Shown: positions 1 to 9,633 of the stretch, in pieces
How positions within the stretch are numbered: position 1 is the stretch's first letter
Layout: each line of letters begins with the position of its first letter
NCBI RefSeq assembly: GCF_001949125.1
Contig: NZ_MSTI01000068.1
Location: 1-64,000, forward strand
DNA from: Deinococcus marmoris
GTDB taxonomy: Bacteria > Deinococcota > Deinococci > Deinococcales > Deinococcaceae
Reading direction: 5' to 3'
DNA length: 64,000 nucleotides
Position numbers and translations under genes: made by a program
Notes under the pieces: generated by a model
What the model saw: the letters and a program-made list of their open reading frames with translations, nothing else
The model's database searches: none
Told to the model about the DNA's origin: nothing

Positions 1-314
1 GGAAGCGAGAATTTCCCGCTTTGTATCAGGGCATCTTCAACACGCACCACGGTTCGCTGAACCGTGGCCTCATGGACACCCCAGTCCTGGCCGATGTGAA
101 ACAACGTGCGGTACTCGCGCCAGAACTCCAGCGTCATCAGGAGTTGCGCTCCCAAAGAGAGTGCAGGTGGCCGTCCAGATTTGACTTTGTTGGCATGGCG
201 TTCTTGCAACACGGTCTCCATCTCTAGAAATGTTTCAGGGTACACACCAGTGCGACGGCGAAAACTCGTGCGATTCAGCTTCAGGGCCTGATGATATTTT
301 AGCGTGCCAACCAT
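1..314 (-). CDS. IS5-type transposase, N-terminal part (cut by window edge)
   Basis: An open frame runs from an ATG at 314 to the left border (104 codons) without a stop, so the gene continues outside the window. The product starts MVGTLKYHQALKLN and includes SGRPPALSLGAQLLMTLEFW and GVHEATVQRTVVRVEDAL. This fits the N-terminal helix-turn-helix region that precedes the DDE domain in IS5-like transposases common in Deinococcus. The catalytic part is not visible. The outer end of the insertion sequence should lie just right of 314, next to the AT-rich toxin-antitoxin genes. Family assignment rests on sequence feel, not on a catalytic motif. Confidence 0.72.
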   Translation of the reverse strand, partial: MVGTLKYHQALKLNRTSFRRRTGVYPETFLEMETVLQERHANKVKSGRPPALSLGAQLLMTLEFWREYRTLFHIGQDWGVHEATVQRTVVRVEDALIQSGKFSL

Positions 315-351
315 CCCCTACCTTAGCGCACGACTTTCGCAAGAGGTCTAT

Positions 352-750
352 TTGAGAATTAATACAAATGACCTTAAAAATGCAATACAGAATGCGACTA
401 GGGTGTCTGACGGGAATAAATATATAATTATATTTCATCCAAGCAACGGATCAGACTATGAAATAAAGGTTTTTGCGAAAGAAAAAGATGGTGCGGAAAA
501 TTTAATAGATGGTTATAGAGTAAAAGAGATAAAATCTATCAAGGATAGCGCTGATTATCAAGAAGGTTTGATAAGAAGACTTGAAATGATGATTAGATTG
601 ATGGTATCCAATAATCAAATTAATAATCTTTGGTCGGTAACACCAAATAGAGCATTAGGTGGCGATACGCCCAGATCATATGTAATTAAAGGTAAAAGTA
701 AGGCGGTGATTAAAACGCTAGAGGCAGCAGATTATGGCGTTCCACTTTGA
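352..750 (+). CDS. ParS/MbcA-like antitoxin of a RES toxin-antitoxin pair
   Basis: The C-terminal third reads LWSVTPNRALGGDTPRSYV followed by KAVIKTLEAADYGVP. This matches the Xre/MbcA/ParS toxin-binding domain (tryptophan, TPN, LGG-TP, then a terminal G-P). The gene overlaps the RES toxin gene by four bases (TTGA), which indicates one operon and coupled translation. The rest of the protein, rich in strands and lysine, shows no clear Xre helix-turn-helix. The TTG at 352 is chosen because AAGAGG stands five bases before it and AT-rich composition begins there. A GTG at 304 in the same frame would overlap the transposase start and probably lies in the insertion sequence, so the native 5' end may be lost. 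Confidence 0.72.
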   Translation: MRINTNDLKNAIQNATRVSDGNKYIIIFHPSNGSDYEIKVFAKEKDGAENLIDGYRVKEIKSIKDSADYQEGLIRRLEMMIRLMVSNNQINNLWSVTPNRALGGDTPRSYVIKGKSKAVIKTLEAADYGVPL

Positions 751-1370
751 TTAATCACAAAAGAATACAAGAAGTAGTAAAAACCACACGTCCAGTCCAG
801 AAAGCTGGTCGTGGCTTTAGAGTTTGCGGAATGAGTCACAGAGATCAGTACGTTAAGCCACTTGATGGTGGAGGGGCAGATTACTCAGATGGTCGCTTCC
901 ATCTAAAAAATATGGGAAAAGTTACGTATATAGCGAAAGACATTAGAACTGCGCTGCTAGAGTCGCGAAAAATTCTTCTTGACTCTAATGATAACGCTTT
1001 CCGTGGGTCTCATTCGCCACCGTTCGTCATATATAGTGTACAGTTTAATATGAGAAAAGTCTTAGATTTAACAGATCAAAATCTTCTTGATGAACTTGAA
1101 CTTGATATCTCTGATATTACTGGTAATTGGTGGCTGTCAGATGAGACAACTTCAACACAATTTATAGGTAGTACTGCGTATAATTCGGATCGCTTTCATG
1201 CAGTCGCATATAGATCTGCAAGAAATTCATTAAGTGTAACAAATTACGACGATGAGTATGATACAAATTTTGCAGTTTTTCCTACCAAGCTTGATAATCG
1301 TAGTTTTCTAGAAGCTATTCCTCCTACTAACATGGAAGATGATGCGTGTTTCTTAGTTGGTCAAAAATAA
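747..1370 (+). CDS. RES-domain toxin (NAD+-degrading type)
   Basis: 207 residues from a TTG start that overlaps the antitoxin stop. GGADYSDGRFHLKNMGKVTY, then IAKDIRTALLESRK, fits the RES fold core (GGR-x-N-x-x-G-x-x-xYLA-xxxxTAL-xE). A later AYRSARNS fits the conserved serine region. Known RES toxins such as MbcT degrade NAD+ by phosphorolysis or hydrolysis, using a conserved Arg, Glu and Ser; candidates for all three are present. Base composition is far more AT-rich than the surrounding genes, which suggests recent transfer together with its antitoxin and the neighbouring transposase. Confidence 0.78.
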   Translation: MINHKRIQEVVKTTRPVQKAGRGFRVCGMSHRDQYVKPLDGGGADYSDGRFHLKNMGKVTYIAKDIRTALLESRKILLDSNDNAFRGSHSPPFVIYSVQFNMRKVLDLTDQNLLDELELDISDITGNWWLSDETTSTQFIGSTAYNSDRFHAVAYRSARNSLSVTNYDDEYDTNFAVFPTKLDNRSFLEAIPPTNMEDDACFLVGQK

Positions 1371-1421
1371 TTTTTGATTTATGTGTAGCGAGTGAGTCAA
1401 AATTCTTTAAGAAGATAATAG

Positions 1422-1790
1422 CTATGGCAAAGGATCGCTAAATCGTTGAATTTCCACTCTCTCCCCACTCGGCCCCTGCGCGTAGAAGTGGTAAATTCCG
1501 TACTCGGCGTTGTGCTTCGGCGCGGCCTCTGCCACCACGCCTGCCGCCATCAGCCGCTGGTACACGCCGTCCACGTCCTCCGTCACCAGCGTCAACACCA
1601 CGCTGGACGGCAGGGCCACGCTGCCGCGCTCGCAAAAGCCCAGGAAACCGCCGCTCGCCACTGAATAAATGTGGCACGTCCCCTGATCCCGCGTCAGCGT
1701 CAGCCCCAGCGTGCCGACATAGAAGTCGTGCGTGGCGGCCAGATCGGCGGTGGGGTAGAAGCCGATGAAGGCGCTGAAGGTGGGGGACAT
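1422..1790 (-). CDS. VOC-family (glyoxalase/bleomycin resistance-like) protein
   Basis: 122 residues beginning MSPTFSAFIGFYPTADLAAT, with FYVGTLGLTLTRDQG, VVLTLVTEDVDGVYQRLMAA and a terminal GPSGERVEIQRF. This is the beta-alpha-beta-beta-beta layout of vicinal-oxygen-chelate proteins. The final Glu in VEIQ is the usual metal ligand position; the substrate cannot be told. A longer frame extends to 2048 but crosses repeat DNA. The ATG at 1790 has TATCCT six bases before it, a leaderless start. Convergent with the RES toxin gene. Confidence 0.82.
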   Translation of the reverse strand: MSPTFSAFIGFYPTADLAATHDFYVGTLGLTLTRDQGTCHIYSVASGGFLGFCERGSVALPSSVVLTLVTEDVDGVYQRLMAAGVVAEAAPKHNAEYGIYHFYAQGPSGERVEIQRFSDPLP

Positions 1791-1841
1791 GGGGAAAGGA
1801 TAGCGGGTGGGGCGGTGGGAAGATTTTGGGGTGGTTGAATT

Positions 1842-2014
1842 ATACGGACTCCGATTAGAGGGTGTTGAAAACACCCGTAATCCGAGCGGGAGGAGCAGCG
1901 TCCTCATGGGCGTCTGTTCGCGACGATGGCGAGCAGGAGAAAAACGGGTTCCGGGCGTGGAGTGGAGGGATCGGCGCTGTTCCGATTCCTGCACGAAACA
2001 AACGGAATCCGTAT
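1842..2014 (+). repeat. Structured dispersed repeat A, copy 1 (long form)
   Basis: Starts atacggactccgatt and ends aacggaatccgtat, so the ends are imperfect inverted repeats. Inside are the hairpin ggtgttgaaaacacc and a second stem around the motif ggatcggcgctgttccgat. This copy is about 38 bases longer than the others, with extra sequence after tccgagcgg. Its right end meets the mazF stop codon (TAA, 2014-2016). Other copies: 13777, 26769, 36915 and 61687. Confidence 0.85.
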
Positions 2015-2358
2015 TACAGCCCGAAATGCATCCGCAACTTTCCGTCAATCTCCAGCATCAGGTCGTCCGGCACGAAGCCCAGCCTCTTGACCAGACGGCT
2101 GACATGGGTGGCGCGGGTGGCCTCGATCTGCGCCTTGCTGTCATAGTCCAGACCTGTGCGCTGATTGGGCAGCACAACGTTGGTCACGTAAACGCGCCCG
2201 GTGTTGCTGATCAGCGGAACAGTCTGAAGCAGCGGCGCTCTGGCGTTGTTGACATTGTTGGAAACCACGATGCCCGGATGTGTTTGCTCCGCCTCGCCCT
2301 CGCGTCCGTCCGGGCGAAAGTTGATCAGCCAGATGTCGCCGCGCCGGATCAATTTCAT
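2014..2358 (-). CDS. mazF: MazF/PemK-family toxin (endoribonuclease)
   Basis: 114 residues. MKLIRRGDIWLINFRPDGRE, THPGIVVSNNVNNA and VPLISNTGRVY match the PemK/MazF barrel (RGD-W-x-x-x-F, HP-x-x-VS, P-x-S/T-S). The ending LVKRLGFVPDDLMLEIDGKL matches the C-terminal helix. MazF toxins cut mRNA at short motifs and are blocked by the upstream-encoded antitoxin. The gene overlaps the antitoxin gene by four bases (ATGA), the usual order of antitoxin first. Its stop codon touches copy 1 of repeat A. No inactivating lesion is visible. Confidence 0.9.
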   Translation of the reverse strand: MKLIRRGDIWLINFRPDGREGEAEQTHPGIVVSNNVNNARAPLLQTVPLISNTGRVYVTNVVLPNQRTGLDYDSKAQIEATRATHVSRLVKRLGFVPDDLMLEIDGKLRMHFGL

Positions 2359-2600
2359 GCGCCGTCCAGACCATTGAGGTCCAGACCATCGAGATTGTCG
2401 GCAGGATAGGTTTCCTGTCCAGCACGTTGCGCGTCGCCCAGCTCCTGATAAGCAGCGTCCAGCACACGTTCACGCAGGGCGCGGATGGCTTCAGCAAGGG
2501 CTGCACTCCGCGAATCCAGACCGTGGGTCTGCTGATACTCGTCCAGAAAATCAGCAAGGTCTGCGGAGACTGTCGCGCTGATCCGGGTGGCACTGGTCAT
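2355..2600 (-). CDS. Ribbon-helix-helix antitoxin of the MazF pair
   Basis: 81 residues. TRISATVSADLADFLDEYQQ, then SRSAALAEAIRALRERV, fits a ribbon-helix-helix DNA-binding domain. An acidic tail (NLDGLDLNGLDGA) is suited to wrap a MazF-like toxin. The ATG at 2600 is preferred over ATG at 2609 because CATAAT lies seven bases before it, whereas the upstream ATG would begin two bases after that box. It is translationally coupled to the toxin through ATGA and probably represses its own promoter, as RHH antitoxins do. It ends the divergence-free minus-strand block after murE. Confidence 0.85.
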   Translation of the reverse strand: MTSATRISATVSADLADFLDEYQQTHGLDSRSAALAEAIRALRERVLDAAYQELGDAQRAGQETYPADNLDGLDLNGLDGA

Positions 2601-2628
2601 GCCATTCATTATGGCACGATTTTTTCGA

Positions 2629-4125
<1,497 letters not shown>

Positions 4126-4456
4126 GCGCCGAGCGTAGCAGGGGCGGGCGATCCGGGCAGCCAAACGCCTGCAATGCCGATGGGTTCACCGCCCGTCCCC
4201 GCCAGTCGGACGGTTGGGCAGGGGAACGGGCGCTTTCCCGCGTTGCGACTTCGCAGGCCACCGTATGCAGAAAGATCGACGGTCTGCCGCCCTGGAAGCC
4301 GTGCTGGACATTCTTCTACACAAATGGCATTTGTCCTTTAGAGTTGTAACTGTCTCAGTAACTCATTACTGGACCGGGTTTAACGTCTGGCAGCCCCGCC
4401 AACTTTTGTCGTCCAGCAAGCCATTTTCACCACCATGAGCCGAACCTGACTGAACC
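4126..4456. other. Intergenic stretch without a recognisable gene
   Basis: Between the murE start and the permease promoter. Apart from the TACGCT box of murE close to 4131 I see no conserved coding frame, hairpin terminator or repeat copy here. The long minus-strand frames reaching into it are shadows of the permease gene. Confidence 0.5.
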
Positions 4457-4485
4457 TTGACAGTATTTTGAAAACCTTTTACACT
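4457..4485 (+). promoter_or_regulatory. Sigma-70-type promoter of the nucleobase permease
   Basis: TTGACA at 4457-4462 and TACACT at 4480-4485 with a 17-base spacer. This is the best consensus promoter in the window. It leaves a leader of roughly 150 bases before the ATG at 4640, in contrast to the many leaderless genes nearby. Confidence 0.75.
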
Positions 4486-4489
4486 CTAT

Positions 4490-4639
4490 GGAAATTAGAC
4501 AGCTAAGTAAAAAGACCCGGGGAGGGCTGGAGGGCAACCGTAGGAAGCACGGGGCAGGTTCGGCGGTTACGCGCGGCAGGCCACTTCTAGACGCATCAAC
4601 GCAATCTGCACTGGCCCAGACGGTCAGCCCGGAGGAAAC
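4490..4639 (+). promoter_or_regulatory. Long 5' leader of the permease mRNA, possible structured regulator
   Basis: About 150 transcribed bases with blocks of complementary G- and C-rich runs (cccggggagggctggag, ggaagcacggggcaggttc) and a Shine-Dalgarno ggagg before the start. I could not match it to a known purine, xanthine, guanidine or PRPP riboswitch consensus. It may simply be an unstructured leader. Confidence 0.3.
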
Positions 4640-6019
4640 ATGACGACAACACCAACGCGCAACAACGTCCACCCCGTAGATGAAGTTCTGCCCGTTCAGA
4701 ACATGATCGCCTTTGGCCTTCAGCACGTTCTGAGCATGTACGCGGGCATCGTGGCCGTGCCGCTGATCCTCGCCACCGCGCTGGGTCTGGCACCCGAAGA
4801 CCTCGTGCGCATCATCGGCGCAAGCTTTTTCATGTGCGGCGTCGCCACGCTGATCCAGACCATCGGCTTCAAGGGCTTCGGGGCCAAGCTGCCCATCGTG
4901 CAGGGCACCACCTTCGCCGCCGTGGCCACCATGATCGCCATCGGCAAGGCCTACGGGCTGCCAGGGGTTTACGGGGCAGTGATCGCGGGGGGCGTTCTGA
5001 CGGTTCTGCTTGCGCCGTACTTCTCCAAGCTGCTGCGCTTCTTCCCGCCCGTGGTGGCCGGAACCGTGATCCTGATGATCGGCGTTTCGCTGATGCCGGT
5101 GGCGATCAAGTGGGCCGGGGGCGGCAACCCGGCGGCAGAGTCTTTTGGCAATCCGGCCAGCCTGGGTCTGGCGCTGCTGACCATGATCATCGTGCTGCTG
5201 CTCACCCGCTTCGGCAAGGGCTTCCTGAGCCGGGTCTCGGTGCTGCTGGGTCTGGTCATCGGGACCATCGTGGCGGCCATCTTCGGTCTGGCGAACTTCT
5301 CCGGCGTCGCTACCGCCGCGTGGTTCGGCTTCACCGCGCCCTTCCACTTCGGCACCCCCACCTTCGCCTTCGTGCCGGTGCTGTCCATGCTGCTGGTGAT
5401 GCTGGTGGTGATGGTGGAAACCACCGCCGACATCCTGGCGATTGGCGAAGTGGTTGAGAAAGACGTGGACGCCAGGATGGTCGCCAATGGCCTGCGTGCC
5501 GACGGCCTGTCCACCGTGCTGGGCGGCGTGTTCAACGTCTTTCCCTTCACCGCCTTTGCCCAGAACGTGGGGCTGGTGCGCTTTACCGGCATCAAGAGCC
5601 GCTTCGTGGTGGCCGTGGCCGGAATCATCCTGATGCTGCTGGGCTTTATTCCCAAACTGAGTGCGCTGGTGTCCTCCATCCCCCTGCCCGTGCTGGGCGG
5701 CGCTGGACTGGTGCTGTTCGGCACGGTGGCCGCCGCCGGGGTGCAGACCCTGTCAAAGGTCAACATGAACGACACCCGCAACCTGACCATCGTGGCCGTC
5801 AGCGTGGCGCTGGGCGTCATACCGTCGACCGTGCCCACCCTGTACGAGAAGCTGCCCGAGCAGGTCACCCTGGTGCTGGACAGCGGCATCACCTCCGCCG
5901 CCATCGCCGCCATCTTGCTGAATATCCTGTTCAACATCGTCGGCAACAACACGCCGCATCCGTCCTCGCTGGCCGCCTCCACGGGCCACGCGCCGGAAGC
6001 CAAGGATTTCCACGGCTGA
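4640..6019 (+). CDS. NCS2-family uracil/xanthine permease
   Basis: 459 residues with about 12-14 hydrophobic segments. The nucleobase:cation symporter-2 signature is clear: FAQNVGLVRFTGIKSR matches the family motif QN-x-G-x-x-x-x-T-G-V-x-SR, and QGTTFAAVATM and GLQHVLSMYAG-type N-terminal sequence are also present. It moves a nucleobase with protons across the inner membrane. Standing near an allantoin-degradation block, xanthine or urate uptake is a plausible role, but uracil cannot be excluded. The ATG at 4640 follows ggagg with good spacing. A terminator follows directly. Confidence 0.9.
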   Translation: MTTTPTRNNVHPVDEVLPVQNMIAFGLQHVLSMYAGIVAVPLILATALGLAPEDLVRIIGASFFMCGVATLIQTIGFKGFGAKLPIVQGTTFAAVATMIAIGKAYGLPGVYGAVIAGGVLTVLLAPYFSKLLRFFPPVVAGTVILMIGVSLMPVAIKWAGGGNPAAESFGNPASLGLALLTMIIVLLLTRFGKGFLSRVSVLLGLVIGTIVAAIFGLANFSGVATAAWFGFTAPFHFGTPTFAFVPVLSMLLVMLVVMVETTADILAIGEVVEKDVDARMVANGLRADGLSTVLGGVFNVFPFTAFAQNVGLVRFTGIKSRFVVAVAGIILMLLGFIPKLSALVSSIPLPVLGGAGLVLFGTVAAAGVQTLSKVNMNDTRNLTIVAVSVALGVIPSTVPTLYEKLPEQVTLVLDSGITSAAIAAILLNILFNIVGNNTPHPSSLAASTGHAPEAKDFHG

Positions 6020-6036
6020 AGCCAGAGAGACAGATC

Positions 6037-6073
6037 AAAGCCCCCTCGCCAGGAATGGTGGGGGGCTTTTTTT
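6037..6073 (+). terminator. Rho-independent terminator after the permease gene
   Basis: agccccc, a loop of 13-14 bases, then ggggggct and a run of seven T. It is 18 bases after the stop codon and ends the permease transcript before the convergent TetR gene. Confidence 0.85.
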
Positions 6074-6108
6074 GTGCGCTGGAAGGATGCAGAGGCGTGG
6101 TTTCTGGT

Positions 6109-6705
6109 TCAGGAGAGTTGAATTTCGGACGACAGACCCGCCACGCCCCCCGCGATGAATTGCCCGATGGTCTGCGCCTGGGCCAGCGCCTCCGCCTCGC
6201 TCTGCTCTCCCCGCACCGCTTCCACTGCCGCCGCCTCCAGCAACAGCGTGATCAGGTGCAGGGTCTGGGGCTGGCGTGCCTCTGCCCGGCGGTACGGCGT
6301 GGTCCATTCCTGCAACTGCCGCAGGAAATCGGCGCGCTGCTCGCGGAAGATCGGGCCGCCGCCGCTGTGCAGGAGGAGCAGCAATTCGCGCTCGTGCAGC
6401 AGGGCCAGAAACAGGGCGCTGAAGGTTCCGGCGTGGAACTCGCCGGAAGTGGGCAGCAAGGGCCGCAGCCGTTCCCACATGGCGGGCAGCCGCCCGGCCA
6501 GCAGGGCGCGCAGCATGTCCTCCGTGGACGTGAAATAGCCGTAGACCGTGGGCCGCGAGGTCTGGAGTGCGCGGGCAATATCGTTCATGCCCACCGCTTC
6601 AAAGCCTTTCTCAATAAACAGGGCCGACGCAGCTTCCAGAATCTGCTCGCGGCGGTTCTCCGCACTCAGTCGGCGGGCGGGGGAGGGCGGATCGAGCGTG
6701 GTCAT
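6109..6705 (-). CDS. TetR-family transcriptional repressor
   Basis: 198 residues. The N-terminal TetR helix-turn-helix is clear: RREQILEAASALFIEKGFEA, then MNDIARALQTSRPTVYGYF (about residues 17-60). A helical ligand-binding domain of unknown specificity follows. TAGACT stands six bases before the ATG, a leaderless start. The gene is divergent from the YhgE/Pip-type gene, and a nested palindrome lies between them, so it probably represses itself and that neighbour. Confidence 0.88.
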   Translation of the reverse strand: MTTLDPPSPARRLSAENRREQILEAASALFIEKGFEAVGMNDIARALQTSRPTVYGYFTSTEDMLRALLAGRLPAMWERLRPLLPTSGEFHAGTFSALFLALLHERELLLLLHSGGGPIFREQRADFLRQLQEWTTPYRRAEARQPQTLHLITLLLEAAAVEAVRGEQSEAEALAQAQTIGQFIAGGVAGLSSEIQLS

Positions 6706-6722
6706 AAAGAGAGTCTAACATT

Positions 6723-6758
6723 TTATTGACTTTCTGTCACTTGACGAAGTGTCAATAA
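6723..6758. promoter_or_regulatory. Nested palindromes, likely TetR operator
   Basis: Outer arms ttattgac (6723-6730) and gtcaataa (6751-6758) enclose a second palindrome cacttgacgaagtg (6738-6751). They sit between divergent tetR and the YhgE-like gene and overlap TTGACG-type promoter sequence. This is typical for a dimeric repressor controlling both directions. Confidence 0.65.
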
Positions 6759-6815
6759 GAGAGGATAGTGGGGGTATTCGGGTGGCACATTGCCTTCCCC
6801 TTCCAAGGAGCATCC

Positions 6816-9437
6816 ATGTCCCCCATCACCAGACTGACCCAAGACTTCAAAATCCTGACCCCTGCCGAGCGCAGCCTGTGGCGGCATCCCATGATGTGGC
6901 TGTCCGCCGCCGCCATTGCTGTCGTGCCATTGCTGTACGCGGGCATTTACCTGGGCAGCGCGATTGACCCCTACGGCAACCTGAAAAACCTGCCCGTGGC
7001 GCTGGTCAATCTGGACACGGGAACCCGGAACCGGGGAGAGGAGGTCAGGTTGGGCGCGGATGTCGTCAAGGATTTGCGCGACGATCCCAAATTCAACTAC
7101 CTGAGCTATCCCAGCGAGGCTGCGGCACAGGAAGCCGTGCGGCGCGGTGACGCCTACTTCGCGCTGACATTGCCCGCCAATTTCAGTGCCAAAGCAGTCA
7201 CGGGAAGCAGCTCCAGTCACGGCCTGCTCAAGTTCTACGTTTCCGAAGGTGGCAGCTATTTCGCCAGCCGCGTGGCCTCCACCTTTGCCACGACGCTGAG
7301 CGAGGAACTGAACCGCACGCTGGGCGAGAACCGCTGGGAGGTTGTGGGCGATTCGCTCAAAGACGTGCAGAAGGGATTTAATGACATTCGCACGGCCACC
7401 GGGAAATTGCGCGATGGTGCGGTCACGCTGGAAGACGGCGCGAAGGCTTTTAAGGACGGTGCGGGCGATCTGGCAAGCGGGGCGAAGGCTGCGACGAGTG
7501 GCGGCGCACAGCTCACGGACGGCGCAAAGGCACTATCTTCCGGTGTCGGCAGGCTCACGGACGGCAGCGCCCAGCTCTCCAGCGGTCTGCGCCAGCTAGA
7601 GGCGGCAGCGCCCGGTCAGGCCCAGCTCGCACCGTTGCAAGGTGGCGTGGCTCAGCTTCAGAGCGGGGCGGCCAAGTTGTCGGGCGGTCTGAATCAGCTT
7701 TCGGACGGAGCTTCCACACTCTCGGACGGTGCGAGAAAGGCCAATACAGGCGCGGCGCAACTGGCGGGCGGGAGCAAAGAACTGGCCGCCAAGCTTCCCC
7801 AGCTTCAGACCGGGTTGGGCCAGCTTTCGGACGGGGCGAATCAGCTCTCGGCTGGGGCAAAAGCGGCCAACGCCGGGGCCGGGAAAGTGGCTGCCGGGAA
7901 TAAGCAGCTCGCGGGTGGATTGAAAGATCTGTCGGGCGGCTTGCAGCAGGCCACAGACGGAGCCAACAAGCTGAATCAGGGGGCCGCCGAACTCGCCACC
8001 GGAACCAAGACCCTGAATGAATCCGTGAAGGATCAGGCGCTGTTGCCCGGCGAACTCAAGGGCGGCGTCGCGCAGATCAACAGCGGGGCCACGGGGGTCC
8101 ACGCGGGCAGCAACAGCCTGAGCAACGCGCTGCCCAAACTGGCGGACGGGGCGCAGAAAGCTGCTGTCAGCGCCGGACAACTGGCGACTGGGGCAACCGA
8201 TCTGGCGGCAGGCACGGCAAAAGTGCAGACGGGCGCAGCATCTCTTGCCACGGGTTTGAAAGATGCTTCCACCGCCTCTACAACCGCCGTGAAAGGCGCG
8301 CAGCAACTCAGCGCCGGGGCCACGCAGCTCACGGCAGGCACGGCGCAACTCCAGAGCGGCGCGGCGACACTGGCCCAGAAATCCGGCGAGGCAGCCAAAG
8401 GGGCGGCTGATCTGAGTGCGGGGGCCACCTCTCTGCAAAGCGGCGTGAATACGCTGGTGGCGGGCAACCTCAAGATCAAGGATGCGCTGGGCCAGATCAC
8501 CACGCAACTGCCCGCGCAAAGTGATCTGGATAGCCTGAAAACTGGAGCCTCTACGCTGGCCCAGAAATCTGGTGACTTAAGCAACGGTTTGAAAACGCTG
8601 AGCAGCGGGGCCACCAAACTCCAGACTGGGGCGACTGATCTGGACGCTGGGGCCGTCAAACTGCGCGACGGGCTGAACACCCTTTACAGCAAGATTCCCA
8701 TCAACACCGAGCAACTCGGCGGCGATCCGGCGGGCCTCAGCGCCAGCGTGCTGCCCGTGACCGAGACCTTCGCGCCCGTCAAGAACAACGGGGCCGGGTT
8801 CGCGCCGTATTTCATGGCCCTGAGCCTGTGGGTGGGCGTCACGCTGACCACCTTTATTTTCCCGTACAGCCAGTTGCCCCGCAGCGGACGCGGCACCTCG
8901 CAGTTCGCGCGGATGCTCCGCAAGGCCGCCGTTCCCGCCGCGCTGGTCTGCGTTCAGGCGCTGCTGGTGGTCTGGGGCGTGCATGCGCTGGGCGTGGACT
9001 TCCTGCACCCGGCGCAGGTGATCGCCACAGCGCTGGCCTCCAGCCTGACCTTCCTGACGCTGGTGCTGGCGCTGATCTTCCTGTTCGGCGCGGCGGGGCG
9101 GCTGATCGCCCTCGTGCTGCTGGTGCTTCAGCTCGCGGCGTCGGGCGGCAGCTATCCGGTGGAACTCTCGCCGTCCTTCTTCGGGGCCATTCACAACTTC
9201 GTGCCCGTCACACAGAGCGTCAACGCCTTTCGCCACGCCCTCAGCGGCGCGTTTCAGGGCAGCTACGTCACCTTCATGCTGATCCTGCTGGGCATTGCCG
9301 TCCTCAGCGTCGGCGTGGGCCTGCTGGGCCGTCGCCGCTGGGAACTGGTGGCCGATGAGGATTTCAAGCCGCTCATTTCCTCGCCGCTGGTCTCGGAGGA
9401 AGTGCATCACGAGAAGGAGGAGCTGGCGCGGGGGTGA
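6816..9437 (+). CDS. YhgE/Pip-type ABC-2 membrane protein with a long repeat region
   Basis: 873 residues. One membrane segment near residues 28-52 (WLSAAAIAVVPLLYAGIYLG) is followed by an extracytoplasmic domain. Then comes a very long region, roughly residues 190-640, built of degenerate 11-residue units of the form L-x-x-G-A-x-x-L-x-x-G (for example GAAQLAGGSKELAAKLPQL). The C-terminus holds about six membrane segments of the ABC-2 permease type. Related proteins include phage infection protein Pip and the ESX-like/YhgE group; the transported substrate is unknown. The ATG at 6816 follows aaggag, so an upstream start at 6768 is rejected. Probably controlled by the divergent TetR. Confidence 0.85.
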   Translation: MSPITRLTQDFKILTPAERSLWRHPMMWLSAAAIAVVPLLYAGIYLGSAIDPYGNLKNLPVALVNLDTGTRNRGEEVRLGADVVKDLRDDPKFNYLSYPSEAAAQEAVRRGDAYFALTLPANFSAKAVTGSSSSHGLLKFYVSEGGSYFASRVASTFATTLSEELNRTLGENRWEVVGDSLKDVQKGFNDIRTATGKLRDGAVTLEDGAKAFKDGAGDLASGAKAATSGGAQLTDGAKALSSGVGRLTDGSAQLSSGLRQLEAAAPGQAQLAPLQGGVAQLQSGAAKLSGGLNQLSDGASTLSDGARKANTGAAQLAGGSKELAAKLPQLQTGLGQLSDGANQLSAGAKAANAGAGKVAAGNKQLAGGLKDLSGGLQQATDGANKLNQGAAELATGTKTLNESVKDQALLPGELKGGVAQINSGATGVHAGSNSLSNALPKLADGAQKAAVSAGQLATGATDLAAGTAKVQTGAASLATGLKDASTASTTAVKGAQQLSAGATQLTAGTAQLQSGAATLAQKSGEAAKGAADLSAGATSLQSGVNTLVAGNLKIKDALGQITTQLPAQSDLDSLKTGASTLAQKSGDLSNGLKTLSSGATKLQTGATDLDAGAVKLRDGLNTLYSKIPINTEQLGGDPAGLSASVLPVTETFAPVKNNGAGFAPYFMALSLWVGVTLTTFIFPYSQLPRSGRGTSQFARMLRKAAVPAALVCVQALLVVWGVHALGVDFLHPAQVIATALASSLTFLTLVLALIFLFGAAGRLIALVLLVLQLAASGGSYPVELSPSFFGAIHNFVPVTQSVNAFRHALSGAFQGSYVTFMLILLGIAVLSVGVGLLGRRRWELVADEDFKPLISSPLVSEEVHHEKEELARG

Positions 9438-9476
9438 AGGAGATATGTGCTGTGTGATCGGGACGCTCCCACGGTT

Positions 9477-9603
9477 TAACCCCTCCGGCGCTTCGCGCCA
9501 CCTCCCCTTAGAAGGGAGGCAAGGAGATTGCTGCGCTGGACGATCTTCTGCGCTCCTTGGCTCCCTTTTGAGGGGAGCTGGCTGCGAAGCAGACTGAGGG
9601 GTT
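9477..9603 (-). repeat. Dispersed repeat B, copy 1 (reverse orientation)
   Basis: Ends are aacccctccggcgcttcgc and gctgcgaagcagactgagg, complementary across the element. An inner hairpin forms around ctcccttttgaggggagct. It is related to the copies at 26580 and 30115, which lie the other way round. It fills the gap between the YhgE-like gene and the malic enzyme terminator. Confidence 0.75.
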
Positions 9604-9633
9604 TTCGTGGGAGCCACCCCAGAATCCCCAACC

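Noticed and set aside
1791..2048. N-terminal extension of the VOC protein
   Set aside because: The added codons read through repeat A; the conserved domain starts at 1790, where a -10 box gives a leaderless ATG.
4490..4639. Named purine riboswitch in the permease leader
   Set aside because: I could not find the conserved core of any known purine, xanthine, guanidine or PRPP class, so no class is claimed.
4427..5347. 306-codon minus-strand frame across the permease promoter
   Set aside because: Low-complexity product of His, Gln, Arg and Asp from antisense reading of the permease; no start signals.
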